Positions 23,824-33,414 of a DNA stretch of 41,119 nucleotides are shown here, in pieces; position 1 is the first letter of the stretch, and every line of letters starts with the position of its first letter. Source of the stretch: Myxococcales bacterium (GTDB lineage: Bacteria > Myxococcota_A > Bradymonadia > UBA7976 > UBA1532); contig SHZC01000017.1 in the NCBI GenBank assembly GCA_009692505.1, forward strand, positions 1-41,119. Direction: 5' to 3'. Both the position numbers and the translations under genes were made by a program. Below the pieces are notes generated by a model that worked only from the letters and a program-made list of their open reading frames with translations, had not been told where the DNA came from and searched no databases.

Positions 23824-24735
23824 TCAGAACTCCAAGCCCAAGTTCACGTTATAGGACTGGAGGCCCTTGGCGAGGACGATCTCTGGCGTGAGGTTCAACG
23901 CTGCAGTGGAGACCCTCGCGCCAAAGACGAAGCGGTGCAGGGTCTGGTCGGCGCTGTCGAGAACGAAGGTCGCCTCGCCGTCCGCGCCGCTGCCCATCAG
24001 CTCGGGATCGATGCCCGGGGTCGAATCGAGCACGCCGCTGCGCGCGTAGATCCACACGGGATTGTAGGCCATATACGGGGCGAGGTTGACCTGACCGCCG
24101 ACACCGAAGCCGCGACCGAGGATGAGATCGACACCCACCGTCGTCAGATCGAGCTCCGTCGATCCGAGGGTCCGGCTCGCCGCGCCGCGGATGGCGAAGT
24201 CGACGGGCAAGGCGTCAACGCCCTCATTCAACGCCCACTTGACCTCACCGCCGAACGCCCAGAGCTCGCTGTCGACGAGGTACGTCACCTGCGCGCCCAT
24301 CTCGAGGCTGTACGGCAGCCCCTTCCGCATGCGGAAGCGGAGCGTATGAAGGAAGTCGGGTGCCTCGGCGTCGGGGTTGCCCTCCGGGTTGAGCGCGTGC
24401 GCCTGGGAAGCCGCGAGCGTGCGCTCCGTCCCCTTCTTCCAGTAGCTCGAGCTCTCGTCGATGTTCGTCGCCGAATACTCCAGCAGCCCGACGTAGAACC
24501 CATTTACCCCGAGGGTCTCCGCGGGCGCCATCAGGACCGGGGCCATGGCCATGCCCAGCTCACGGCTGAACGCCTCGAACCCCCCTTGGTCCTTCGTCAC
24601 GCCGAGGCCCGGGACGTACGTACCAAACCCCCGAAGCGCGGGATCATTGTCGAGCGCGGCGGCGGGGCACGCGGTCAGGGTCGCCGTGAGCGCCGTGAGG
24701 CTAAAGACCAAGGCCAATGAGTACGCGTGCGACAT
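23824..24735 (-). CDS. Putative outer-membrane beta-barrel-like protein of unknown function
   Basis: 303 residues with an export signal. It can be read as a Sec signal ending ACPAAA before LDND, or as a lipobox LTAC at residues 20-23. The body alternates hydrophobic and polar residues in strands (SLEMGAQVTYLVDSELWAFGGEVKWAL; DLTTVGVDLILGRGFGVGGQVNLAPYMAY; FGARVSTAALNLTPEIVLAKG) and ends in an aromatic residue (NVNLGLEF), as barrel proteins do for BAM recognition. No specific porin family is recognised. It ends 1 bp from the convergent PhaR-type gene. Confidence 0.75.
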   Translation of the reverse strand: MSHAYSLALVFSLTALTATLTACPAAALDNDPALRGFGTYVPGLGVTKDQGGFEAFSRELGMAMAPVLMAPAETLGVNGFYVGLLEYSATNIDESSSYWKKGTERTLAASQAHALNPEGNPDAEAPDFLHTLRFRMRKGLPYSLEMGAQVTYLVDSELWAFGGEVKWALNEGVDALPVDFAIRGAASRTLGSTELDLTTVGVDLILGRGFGVGGQVNLAPYMAYNPVWIYARSGVLDSTPGIDPELMGSGADGEATFVLDSADQTLHRFVFGARVSTAALNLTPEIVLAKGLQSYNVNLGLEF

Positions 24736-24799
24736 GGGGTGCTCCGAGGGGGCAGAGCCTAGTACAGCTTGTGGTCCAGGCGGCAGTTTTCTCTTTGCT

Positions 24800-24843
24800 C
24801 GGGGTTTCTGAGCGGAGCCGTGGGGGATCGAACCCTGGACCTC
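24800..24843. repeat. Direct repeat of the tRNA-Ala 3' end and flank (second copy 25341-25384)
   Basis: The 44-bp segment matches 25341-25384 at 36 positions. Within it the 30 bp covering the tRNA 3' half (24814-24843 against 25355-25384) match at 27. The right copy is the functional tRNA-Ala(CGC) gene and its terminator arm. The spacing is 541 bp. This is what a decayed tandem tRNA duplication would leave, or the att repeats of a small integrated element. Confidence 0.7.
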
Positions 24844-24885
24844 AGGTCAACTCGGCCCCGGCAACTCTCCCGAGCTGCGCCTGCG
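24813..24885 (-). pseudogene. Decayed tRNA gene (tRNA-Ala-like remnant)
   Basis: Read on the minus strand, the segment has a D-arm-like GCAGCTCGGGAGAG, a GGTTCGATCC-type T-loop and a 3' acceptor strand CGGCTCC. The 5' acceptor strand is not complementary to the 3' one, two T-stem pairs are broken, and the anticodon arm cannot be folded properly. It resembles the intact tRNA-Ala 541 bp away most closely at its 3' end. It should be non-functional. A general tRNA scan might score it weakly as a pseudogene. Confidence 0.6.
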
Positions 24886-24913
24886 TCTGGACGAACCCCC
24901 TCAGCTCCAGGCT

Positions 24914-25201
24914 ATGCGCTGCGATCGGCGGAAACAGTTGTGGACAATATGGGTCATGGGATTCCTGTCGATCGTTCTCATCTCCGTTTTCGGTTCCGTT
25001 GGCGGGGTCGTTCCCGGTTTCCTCGTTCTTGGGATTCTGGTCGGGTTGGCCTTCGCGAGAATCTGCGCCAAAGCTGTGAACCGAGGCTTCTCCGCAAAGT
25101 GGGCCGACTTCATCGCCGACATCAAGCGAGCCACGAACACGGCCCCGTGGTGCTGGCGGACGCTCCCCAGCGGACCGCCCCCCTTCATCGTCACTCTCTA
25201 G
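24914..25201 (+). CDS. Possible small membrane protein between the two tRNA copies
   Basis: A 95-codon frame in the stretch between the tRNA remnant and tRNA-Ala. A hydrophobic stretch of about 35 residues (from about 15, GFLSIVLISVFGSVGGVVPG and onward) could be two short membrane helices, followed by a basic-polar tail. There is no clear ribosome site before ATG 24914 or the internal ATG 24956. The DNA here looks less GC-rich than the neighbouring genes, consistent with foreign origin. Nothing else is seen in 24736-25353 apart from the repeat and the tRNA remnant. It may be real or a chance frame. Confidence 0.33.
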   Translation: MRCDRRKQLWTIWVMGFLSIVLISVFGSVGGVVPGFLVLGILVGLAFARICAKAVNRGFSAKWADFIADIKRATNTAPWCWRTLPSGPPPFIVTL

Positions 25202-25321
25202 CGGTCGCTGCGCCCGACGACTTCACCTTCCGGACACACACTGGTGCCTGAAGGCTGTCCGGGCCTTCTGCAGGGCCGCCGGCGTTCAGGTTCACCCCGA
25301 CAACGCCACCCCAGAAACGGC

Positions 25322-25349
25322 GAAACCCGCCGATTACTCGACGGGTTTC
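25322..25349 (-). terminator. Rho-independent terminator-like hairpin after tRNA-Ala
   Basis: GAAACCCG (25322-25329) and CGGGTTTC (25342-25349) form a perfect 8-bp stem with a 12-nt loop. It starts 5 nt beyond the tRNA 3' end on the minus strand. The transcript continues with a broken U-rich stretch rather than a clean U-run, so efficiency is uncertain. Confidence 0.6.
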
Positions 25350-25353
25350 TTTG

Positions 25354-25426
25354 TGGAGCTGTGGGGGATCGAACCCCAGACCTCTAGAGTGCGATTCTAG
25401 CGCTCTCCCAGCTGAGCTACAGCCCC
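25354..25426 (-). tRNA. tRNA-Ala(CGC)
   Basis: 73 nt forming a full cloverleaf: acceptor GGGGCTG/CAGCTCC, D-arm with AGCTCAGCTGGGAGAGC, anticodon stem CTAGA/TCTAG with loop ATCGCAC (anticodon CGC, reading GCG codons), and T-arm TGGGG-TTCGATC-CCCCA. The acceptor carries the G3:U70 wobble pair, the alanine identity element. The discriminator is A73, and the CCA end is not encoded. A sigma-70-like promoter lies upstream and a hairpin terminator downstream, so it is a single-gene unit. Confidence 0.96.
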
Positions 25427-25440
25427 AAAAGGTCGGCGGG

Positions 25441-25469
25441 AAGGTAAAGAAGCCCGACGGGATCGTCAA
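25441..25469 (-). promoter_or_regulatory. Sigma-70-like promoter of tRNA-Ala
   Basis: On the minus strand TTGACG (25469-25464) and TACCTT (25446-25441) are separated by exactly 17 nt. The tRNA 5' end is 14 nt beyond the -10. A short GC-rich stretch follows the -10, as in stringently controlled stable-RNA promoters. Confidence 0.6.
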
Positions 25470-25599
25470 GCTCTTTCGTTCAACCTTGATCGGGGCCCGA
25501 ACGGAGCGAGCTCTCTAAACGAACGCAGCGAGGACTTGCCGCCCGAGGGGCCCCGTGCTACGAAGATTGCCCGCGAATGTTCAGCTGGGAGGTTCCGAG

Positions 25600-26772
25600 T
25601 TGTCCGTATCTGGCTCGTTGGCGTACGCGCTGCGCTTTGTGGCCGGCCGCTTCAAGGGTGGAGAGTTCCCCTTGCGGCCCAACCGCGAGATCGTTGTCGG
25701 TCGCGGCAGTGAGTACGACATGGTGCTCGACGAGGACATGGTCTCTCGTCGCCACGCCAAGATCATCACGATGCATGGCCAGATCGTGCTCCAGGATCTC
25801 AAGAGCACCAACGGCACGTTCGTCAACGGCGAGCGCATCGTGGCCACCAAGTTGAAGGTCGGCGACAAGGTCCTGATCGGTACCTCGATCATGGAGCTGT
25901 GTGAGCTCGAGCAGGCTCTGCCTGGCGGCGTGTCCCGCGAGTTCGAGGCGGCGATGCCCATCGGCACCTCGGGCCCCACCTCGGTCCCGGTCAGGCCGAC
26001 GGCGCAGGTGTCCACTTCGGCACTGGCGGCAGCGTCGGCGGTGCAGCATCAGACGTCCTTCGCCATGCCGGCCATCAAGGTCTCCCCATCCGCTTCCGAC
26101 GTCCGCCTGACGGTCGTCCCAACCACTGGGGCCGAGGCGCTTTTTCCGGTCAGCGCACCGATTATCAAGGCGTCCAAGTCGGCCCCTCGCGAAGTGGCCA
26201 AGGGGCTGAGTGGACGCTTCCCAGAGGACGAGGTCGGGCTGACTGACTTACTGGAGCTCTTTCACGCGAACCGGCGAACCGGGGTGCTGATCGTCTGCGG
26301 CGATGCCACGGCCGGTGAGCCCGAGGCCCGTCTCGCGTTCCGGGACGGCAAGCTCTTCGACGCCACGCTCACGCTCGCCCGTGCACCGGTCCCCATCAGC
26401 GCCACGAAGGTCGTCTATCGGCTCCTGACTTGGCCGGCCGGCGACTTCCGGTTCGATACGCAGGTCGAGCTACCGCGTCCCGAGCAGGAGCTTGAGACCA
26501 GCGTGCGCGATTTGGTGCTCGAGGGCACCCGACAGTGGGATGAGCTCCGGACCTACGAGGCCCACCTGCCCCCCGGGACGGGCCGCCTGAAGCTCGCTTC
26601 GCCTCTGAAGCCGCGACTCGCGAGCCTCTCGGCCGAGGCGCTCGACACGCTCCAGGTCATCCTCAACGCCGAGCGGGTCTCCGCGGTCCTCGACGAGAGC
26701 CCAGCGAGCGACCTCGAGACCAGCCAAGATCTCCTGTACCTCCTCCAGAACGGGTATGTGGTCGTCGCCTGA
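25600..26772 (+). CDS. FHA-domain protein with C-terminal DUF4388 (PATAN) domain
   Basis: 390 residues, cytoplasmic. The N-terminal FHA domain (about 9-100) has the phosphothreonine-binding residues G34-R35, S49-R50-x-H52 and S69-T-N71-G72-T-F. A Ser/Ala/Pro linker follows. Residues about 205-385 form a DUF4388-like domain (LSGRFPEDEVGLTDLLELFHANRRTGVLIV, LTWPAGDFRF, LLQNGYVVV), common in myxobacterial and deltaproteobacterial signalling proteins. It would bind a phosphorylated partner of a Hanks-type kinase pathway, and the PP2C enzyme at 7073-7840 could be in the same circuit (inference). The start is a TTG set by GGGAGG 7 nt upstream; a GTG at 25555 is in frame but has no such site. Confidence 0.92.
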   Translation: MSVSGSLAYALRFVAGRFKGGEFPLRPNREIVVGRGSEYDMVLDEDMVSRRHAKIITMHGQIVLQDLKSTNGTFVNGERIVATKLKVGDKVLIGTSIMELCELEQALPGGVSREFEAAMPIGTSGPTSVPVRPTAQVSTSALAAASAVQHQTSFAMPAIKVSPSASDVRLTVVPTTGAEALFPVSAPIIKASKSAPREVAKGLSGRFPEDEVGLTDLLELFHANRRTGVLIVCGDATAGEPEARLAFRDGKLFDATLTLARAPVPISATKVVYRLLTWPAGDFRFDTQVELPRPEQELETSVRDLVLEGTRQWDELRTYEAHLPPGTGRLKLASPLKPRLASLSAEALDTLQVILNAERVSAVLDESPASDLETSQDLLYLLQNGYVVVA

Positions 26773-26814
26773 AGCGAGATGACCGCATCGTCGGAAGGTT
26801 CTTTGCAATCGACC

Positions 26815-26843
26815 TTGACCTTCTGGGATCACGTCCCTATTTT
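26815..26843 (+). promoter_or_regulatory. Sigma-70-like promoter ahead of the unknown gene and dnaG-rpoD
   Basis: TTGACC (26815-26820) and TATTTT (26838-26843) are spaced by exactly 17 nt, and the next start codon is 44 nt beyond the -10. A run of seven T lies just after the expected start site. This is among the clearest promoters in the window and probably drives the 26888 gene and possibly dnaG and rpoD. Confidence 0.6.
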
Positions 26844-26887
26844 GGGGCGCTTTTTTTGCCACCCCTTCCCCCCCCGAGGTCAATCTC

Positions 26888-27793
26888 ATGGAGTTCTTCG
26901 TCGTCGACCCGAAGGATTTCACCTTTGCGGAGTGGACCGCCAAAGTCCGTGACTTCCTAAAAGAAGATAAGCTCAAGTACTCCGAGGAGGAGGGCGAGCT
27001 CTACTACCAAGGCGACGACATCGCCGCCGCTTGGGACGAGAGCACGGTCCTGTTCAAGGTCAGGGGCACCGCCCCGGGGCTCATCGAGGTGCGCGACTCC
27101 GATCGTCACTTCTATGTTTTCACCGACGATCTCGACATCTTCGAGGACAAGGAAGTCAAAGACGCCGTTGGGATGTCGAGCCGCCGCGCCGGCGCGCTGT
27201 ACGGCTTCACTTGGCAAAACACGAAGGGCTGCCGCTTCCACCTCGGACCGGCGAACAACTTCTACTACTTCTATGATGAGGACGAGGCGGACTACCCCCC
27301 CGTCCTGCCCATCGAAGACGCATGGATGTTGTTCTTCCGCTCCGTGCAGTGGATCAGCGACAACGTCAGCCGCATCCAGGATCTGAGGGGCGTCAAGATT
27401 GAGGACGTCAACCTCGATCTTGACGTGGACCTCACGTTCGCGCACTCGTCGTCTCTCGACGCGCTGACGGAGGTTCTGGTCGAAGAGGAAGGCTACGAGC
27501 GGACGAAGACCGGGCTGCGGGCCACGTTCCGCGACCGGGACATCGGCTGGGTCCAGCGGTTCGTCTCGGTCCTGCCCCGCGACAAGGCCGACTTCGAGCA
27601 CGCCTTCGTGAGGGCGTGCTGGCGCGGGACTGTCGGCGGCAAACCGGGCGAGCTCTTCTTCGTGGGGATCGAGCGTCGAAACCTTCGACCGTTCATCCAG
27701 ATGCCCGTGCATCGCACCAGCAAGGAGCTCGTGGAGAAGTTCAAAGTCTTCTTCAAGGGTCACCGGATCGACCGCCAAGAGTACTACCTCTGA
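26888..27793 (+). CDS. Unrecognised 301-residue acidic cytoplasmic protein upstream of dnaG-rpoD
   Basis: I do not recognise this family. It has no signal or membrane segment. It is acidic and aromatic-rich (FYVFTDDLDIFEDKEVKDAVG, NNFYYFYDEDEADYPPVLP), with alternating strands and helices in what look like two halves: residues 1-150, and 165-301 starting LRGVKIEDVNLDLDVDL. A basic C-terminal segment follows (TSKELVEKFKVFFKGHRIDRQ). GAGGT 7 nt before the ATG and a well-spaced promoter imply good expression. dnaG starts about 50 bp later, so it may be the first gene of the macromolecular-synthesis operon and could act in replication or transcription initiation. That is context only. Confidence 0.75.
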   Translation: MEFFVVDPKDFTFAEWTAKVRDFLKEDKLKYSEEEGELYYQGDDIAAAWDESTVLFKVRGTAPGLIEVRDSDRHFYVFTDDLDIFEDKEVKDAVGMSSRRAGALYGFTWQNTKGCRFHLGPANNFYYFYDEDEADYPPVLPIEDAWMLFFRSVQWISDNVSRIQDLRGVKIEDVNLDLDVDLTFAHSSSLDALTEVLVEEEGYERTKTGLRATFRDRDIGWVQRFVSVLPRDKADFEHAFVRACWRGTVGGKPGELFFVGIERRNLRPFIQMPVHRTSKELVEKFKVFFKGHRIDRQEYYL

Positions 27794-27800
27794 AGCCGGC

Positions 27801-27818
27801 GGGGCCTCTCGCGGCCCC
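27801..27818 (+). other. GC hairpin between the unknown gene and dnaG
   Basis: GGGGCC and GGCCCC form a perfect 6-bp stem around a 6-nt loop. No T-run follows. It could be an RNA processing or partial termination site that sets dnaG level relative to its upstream neighbour, or merely GC-rich chance. Confidence 0.3.
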
Positions 27819-27844
27819 CCTGCCCTTGTGGTGTGGAGGCCCTC

Positions 27845-29844
27845 TTGAGCCTCGATGAGATCCGCGCAGAGATCATCGAAAGAACGGATCTGGTCGGGCT
27901 CATCGGCCAGTCCGTCGAGCTGAAGAAGGCCGGCGTCCTCTTCAAGGGCTGCTGCCCTTTTCATCAGGAGCGGTCAGCCTCCTTTACGGTCTCCCCCGTT
28001 CGTCGCACCTACCACTGCTTCGGCTGCGGCGTGCACGGGGACGCCATCAAGTTCGTGCGCGAGACCCAGAACCTCGGCTACGTCGAGGCGCTGCGGTTCC
28101 TCGGCAGCCGGTGCGGCGTCGAGGTGCCGCAGCCCAGGCCCGAGTCGCCGGCCCAGCGCGAGGCTCGGGAGCAGAAGCGGTCCGAGTCCGAGCGGCTGCT
28201 CTTGATTCAGGACAAGGTCGCCGCCTACTTCAGCGACGCCCTCTTTGGACCCCGCGCGCCCGCGGCCAGAGCCTACCTTAGAGAGCGGAACATTGGGCGC
28301 AAGGCCGTGGATGCCTTTCGCCTCGGTTATGCGGACGGCCACAAGCGGGCGTTCGACGACTTCGCTCGCGGGCACGGCATTGACTTCGACGACCTGCACC
28401 TCCTCGGCCTCGTCGTTCGACCGGACGAGGGCTGGCGATCCGAGGAGCCGCTTTGGGGCGGTCACCTCCGCTTTCGCGAGCGCGTCATGTTCCCGGTCAT
28501 GGATCTTCGCGGCGAGGTCGTCGGTTTCGGTGGTCGCCTCATCGATCGCGAGGCCAAGGCCGCGAAATATATCAACTCGCCCGAGACCCCGATCTATACC
28601 AAAGGCGAGCAGCTCTACGGGGCGTACCAGGCCCGACAAGCCGCCCGTCGAGAGGGCCGCCTGCTCCTCTGCGAAGGCAACATCGACGTCATCATGTGCT
28701 GGCAGGCGGGCTTCGAGGGTACGGTCGCCGCGATGGGCACGGCGCTGACGCCGATGCAGGTCCGCCTCGTCAAGCGCCTGAGCGAAGACGTGACCTGCAT
28801 CATGGACGGCGACGCGGCCGGGCTGAAGGCCACGTTCAGCAGCCTCCTGCCCTTCCTGGACCACGGGCTCTCCCCCCGTGTGGTGCTGCTCGAGCAAGGC
28901 GACGATCCGGACAGCTACTTGCGTTCACGGGGCCCCACTGAGGGCAAGCGCGCCCTGAAGGCTCTCCTCGAGGCCGCCCGACCCCTGCTCGACGTCTTCA
29001 TTGATAGCCAAGCGGCCCACCACCCCACCGACCCGCCCGGGCGCGCCGCCGCCTTACGCGCAGTCGCCCCGGCCCTCAGTCGCGTCCTCGACCCCCTCCA
29101 GCGCTCGATGTACTGGCCACGGGTCGCCGCCTCGCTTCAGGTCGACGTCGCGCTCGTCGAGCAGGCCGTCGTGGAGTCCACAGAGGAGGAGCGCAGGCGC
29201 CGCCGTGAGCCGGCCGCGAACGCCCCGGCGGGGCAAGTTGGGGGCCCGGTTGGGGGCCGAGCGATTGGTCTCAAAGCACCGCTCATGGACGTCTTCGACG
29301 GTTCGCCAGTCCACGAAGTGCCGCTCACGGGCCTCACGGGCCGACCTGTCGATGCCGAAACCTTCATAAGCGACAGCTCATCTCCTCATGTTCGCCCACG
29401 CGATCGAGAGCTGGAAGCCCTTGATCTTATTCTACAAAACCCAGAATCTGCGCTCTGGTTCGAGTCGGCAGGCGGCATTGAATACTTGACGCACGTAGAT
29501 CTCGCTGCTTTTGTTGCACGCCTTTGTGACTTGGTCAGAGGCAACCGGATACCCAGTGAGGACCGCCTTCTGATGGAGTTCCCGGAGCCGAAGCTGCGCG
29601 CGACCGTCCTTGATCGAATGCGCCGCCGCCCGCCCCTCGCGGCCGATCAGGTTCTGGCCGGGCTCGAGCAGGCGCTGCCGCTCCTTCGTCGGGACTGGCT
29701 CGTTCAACGCCGCCGTCACCTGCAGACCGAATTAAAAGACTTCAACCGGGCTGGAGACACCCTGGGGCTCGTCCGCTGCCAGGCCGAGCTCAGTCAAGTC
29801 CAGCACGCTCTAAAACTTGTTGTGAGAGTCGAGGAACGATCTTG

Positions 29845-29845
<1 letters not shown>
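27845..29845 (+). CDS. dnaG: DNA primase DnaG
   Basis: A 666-residue primase that makes RNA primers for replication with the DnaB helicase. The N-terminal CHC2 zinc finger is intact (C37, H40, C58, C61 in [15 protein letters not shown]...[11 protein letters not shown]). The TOPRIM domain has E277 ([11 protein letters not shown]) and DGDAAG (D321, D323). The C-terminal helicase-binding region is present but poorly conserved; within it (about 29370-29570) the DNA becomes clearly less GC-rich than on either side. The start is a TTG with GGAGG 5 nt upstream; a GTG at 27833 would overlap that ribosome site. It overlaps rpoD by one base (TGATG). Confidence 0.96.
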
Positions 29846-31596
<1,751 letters not shown>

Positions 31597-31608
31597 CGCC
31601 GACGAATC

Positions 31609-31681
31609 GGGCCCATAGCTCAGCGGTTAGAGCCGCCGGCTCATAACCGGTTGGACCCAGGTTCAAATCCTGGTGGGCCCA
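31609..31681 (+). tRNA. tRNA with CAU anticodon, best read as tRNA-Ile2
   Basis: A complete cloverleaf: acceptor GGGCCCA/TGGGCCC, D-arm TAGCTCAGCGGTTAGAGC, anticodon stem GCCGG/CCGGT with loop CTCATAA (anticodon CAU), and T-arm CCAGG-TTCAAAT-CCTGG. CCA is not encoded. CAU tRNAs may be fMet, Met or Ile2. The C4:G69, C5:G68 and C6:G67 acceptor pairs are those recognised by TilS, and the TTGG variable region resembles E. coli ileX, so lysidine-modified tRNA-Ile2 is favoured over elongator Met. It lies 12 nt after rpoD and may be processed from the rpoD transcript. Confidence 0.9.
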
Positions 31682-31731
31682 CCGAAAGAAAAGAACCGCC
31701 ATAGTGCCCCGGATGAGCTGAAGGTGTGAAC

Positions 31732-32469
31732 GTGAGACAAATCCTGAACCTGCTGGTGGATCTTCAAGGCATTGACGACGCGCTCCGCGACCTGAGGGAG
31801 ACTCAAGCCAAGCTGGTCGCGCTCGAGGCGGACAACACCAAGAGCCTTACGGCCTTCGACAAGCTGCTCGGACTGGTGGGCGCGCGCATCACCGAGACGC
31901 GGGCCTTCTGCAGCGAGAAGGAGGACGAGATTCGGGAGACGGAGATCAACATCTCCCGCTCTCGCGTCCGATTGAACGCCATCCAGTCCCAGAAGGAGCT
32001 GACGGCGCTCAATAAAGAGCTCGATATCGCCCGGAAGACCAACCAATCCCGGACCGAGGAGCTCGGCAAGCTGTCCGATCAGCTCACGACCGCGGAGAAG
32101 GACCACGCACAAAAGACGACCGAGCGGCACCGACTCGCGACGGAGATGGCGTCCCTCGAAGACGACCTGCGCGTGGCGATCCGCGACAAGCAGGCTGGGC
32201 TCGGCGAGCTCAATACGCGCCGTAAGGCCATCCAGTCGAAGCTCGCGCGCGACCTCTTCGCCAAGTATGAGCGAATCGCCCGCGCCCGAAACGGGATGGG
32301 CGTCTCGCGGGTCCAAGGCGAGACGTGTTCGCAATGCAATATGGCCGTGCCGCCCCAGGTCTTCATCCGGCTTCAGCGCGTCGAGACCATGGAACAGTGC
32401 GGCCACTGCCAGCGAATCCTCGTGCTCACCTCGGCGCTCGGCGAGACGACCGCGGCCCACGCGCCCTGA
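31732..32469 (+). CDS. Coiled-coil C4-type zinc-ribbon protein
   Basis: 245 residues. The first about 180 form a long helical hairpin or coiled coil rich in Glu, Lys, Leu and Gln (KEDEIRETEINISRSRVRLN; TALNKELDIARKTNQSRTEE). The C-terminal zinc ribbon has C199-x2-C202 and C223-x2-C226 (GETCSQCNMAVPPQ...QCGHCQRIL). This is the widespread C4-type zinc-ribbon/CT398-like family, whose members are thought to bind nucleic acids or act as chaperone-like adaptors; the exact role is unsettled. The second of two GTG codons (31732) has GAAGG 7 nt upstream, while the first (31726) lies too close to it. It is followed closely by rnpB. Confidence 0.9.
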   Translation: MRQILNLLVDLQGIDDALRDLRETQAKLVALEADNTKSLTAFDKLLGLVGARITETRAFCSEKEDEIRETEINISRSRVRLNAIQSQKELTALNKELDIARKTNQSRTEELGKLSDQLTTAEKDHAQKTTERHRLATEMASLEDDLRVAIRDKQAGLGELNTRRKAIQSKLARDLFAKYERIARARNGMGVSRVQGETCSQCNMAVPPQVFIRLQRVETMEQCGHCQRILVLTSALGETTAAHAP

Positions 32470-32525
32470 TTTCGGTTCGTCGGCTTCACTTCGCCTCTCC
32501 GGACATTTCGTGTTAGAAGCCTACC

Positions 32526-32920
<395 letters not shown>

Positions 32921-32927
32921 ACTCTTC

Positions 32928-33386
32928 TTGAAGCGAAACTCCGACCGCAAGTCCGTCACCCAGAACCGCAAGGCGCGGCACGACTTCGTCATTCTGGAGA
33001 CGTGGGAGGCGGGCCTCGTCCTCCTGGGCACCGAGGTCAAGAGCCTCCGCGAAGGCAAGTGCACGCTCGGCGACGCCTACGTCCGGATCGAGAAGGGCGA
33101 AGCGTTCCTCTGCAATCTGCACATCCCGGAGTACGTCTACGGGCACCAGTTCAACCATGAGCCCAAGCGCAGGCGCAAGCTGCTGCTCCATCCGCCGGAG
33201 ATTGAGAAGATCCGGCACGGCACGGAGCGCGACGGCCACACCTGCATCCCCATCGAGGTTTACTTCGTGAAGGGCAAGGTCAAAGTCGAGCTCGCGCTGG
33301 CTCAAGGGCGCAAGAAGGCTGATAAACGTGAGGCCGCCAAGGCCGACGAGGACCGTCGCGAGATGCGAAAGGTCCGGCTCGGCTGA
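32928..33386 (+). CDS. smpB: SsrA-binding protein SmpB
   Basis: A 152-residue small protein that binds tmRNA and brings it to stalled ribosomes. The family sequence is clear: QNRKARHDFVILETWEAGLV, LLGTEVKSLREGKCTLGDAYVRIEKGEAFLCNLHIPEY, RRRKLLLHPPEIEKI, VYFVKGKVKVELALAQGRKKADKR, and a basic tail. The only usable start is a TTG at 32928. It has no ribosome-binding sequence because the preceding 7 nt follow directly on the rnpB P1 helix. Translation may therefore depend on processing of an rnpB-smpB transcript. Its RNA partner ssrA is 5 kb downstream beyond the giant lipoprotein gene. Confidence 0.97.
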   Translation: MKRNSDRKSVTQNRKARHDFVILETWEAGLVLLGTEVKSLREGKCTLGDAYVRIEKGEAFLCNLHIPEYVYGHQFNHEPKRRRKLLLHPPEIEKIRHGTERDGHTCIPIEVYFVKGKVKVELALAQGRKKADKREAAKADEDRREMRKVRLG

Positions 33387-33414
33387 GCGGCTCAGGCGCC
33401 CCGCAGCGCGGGCC

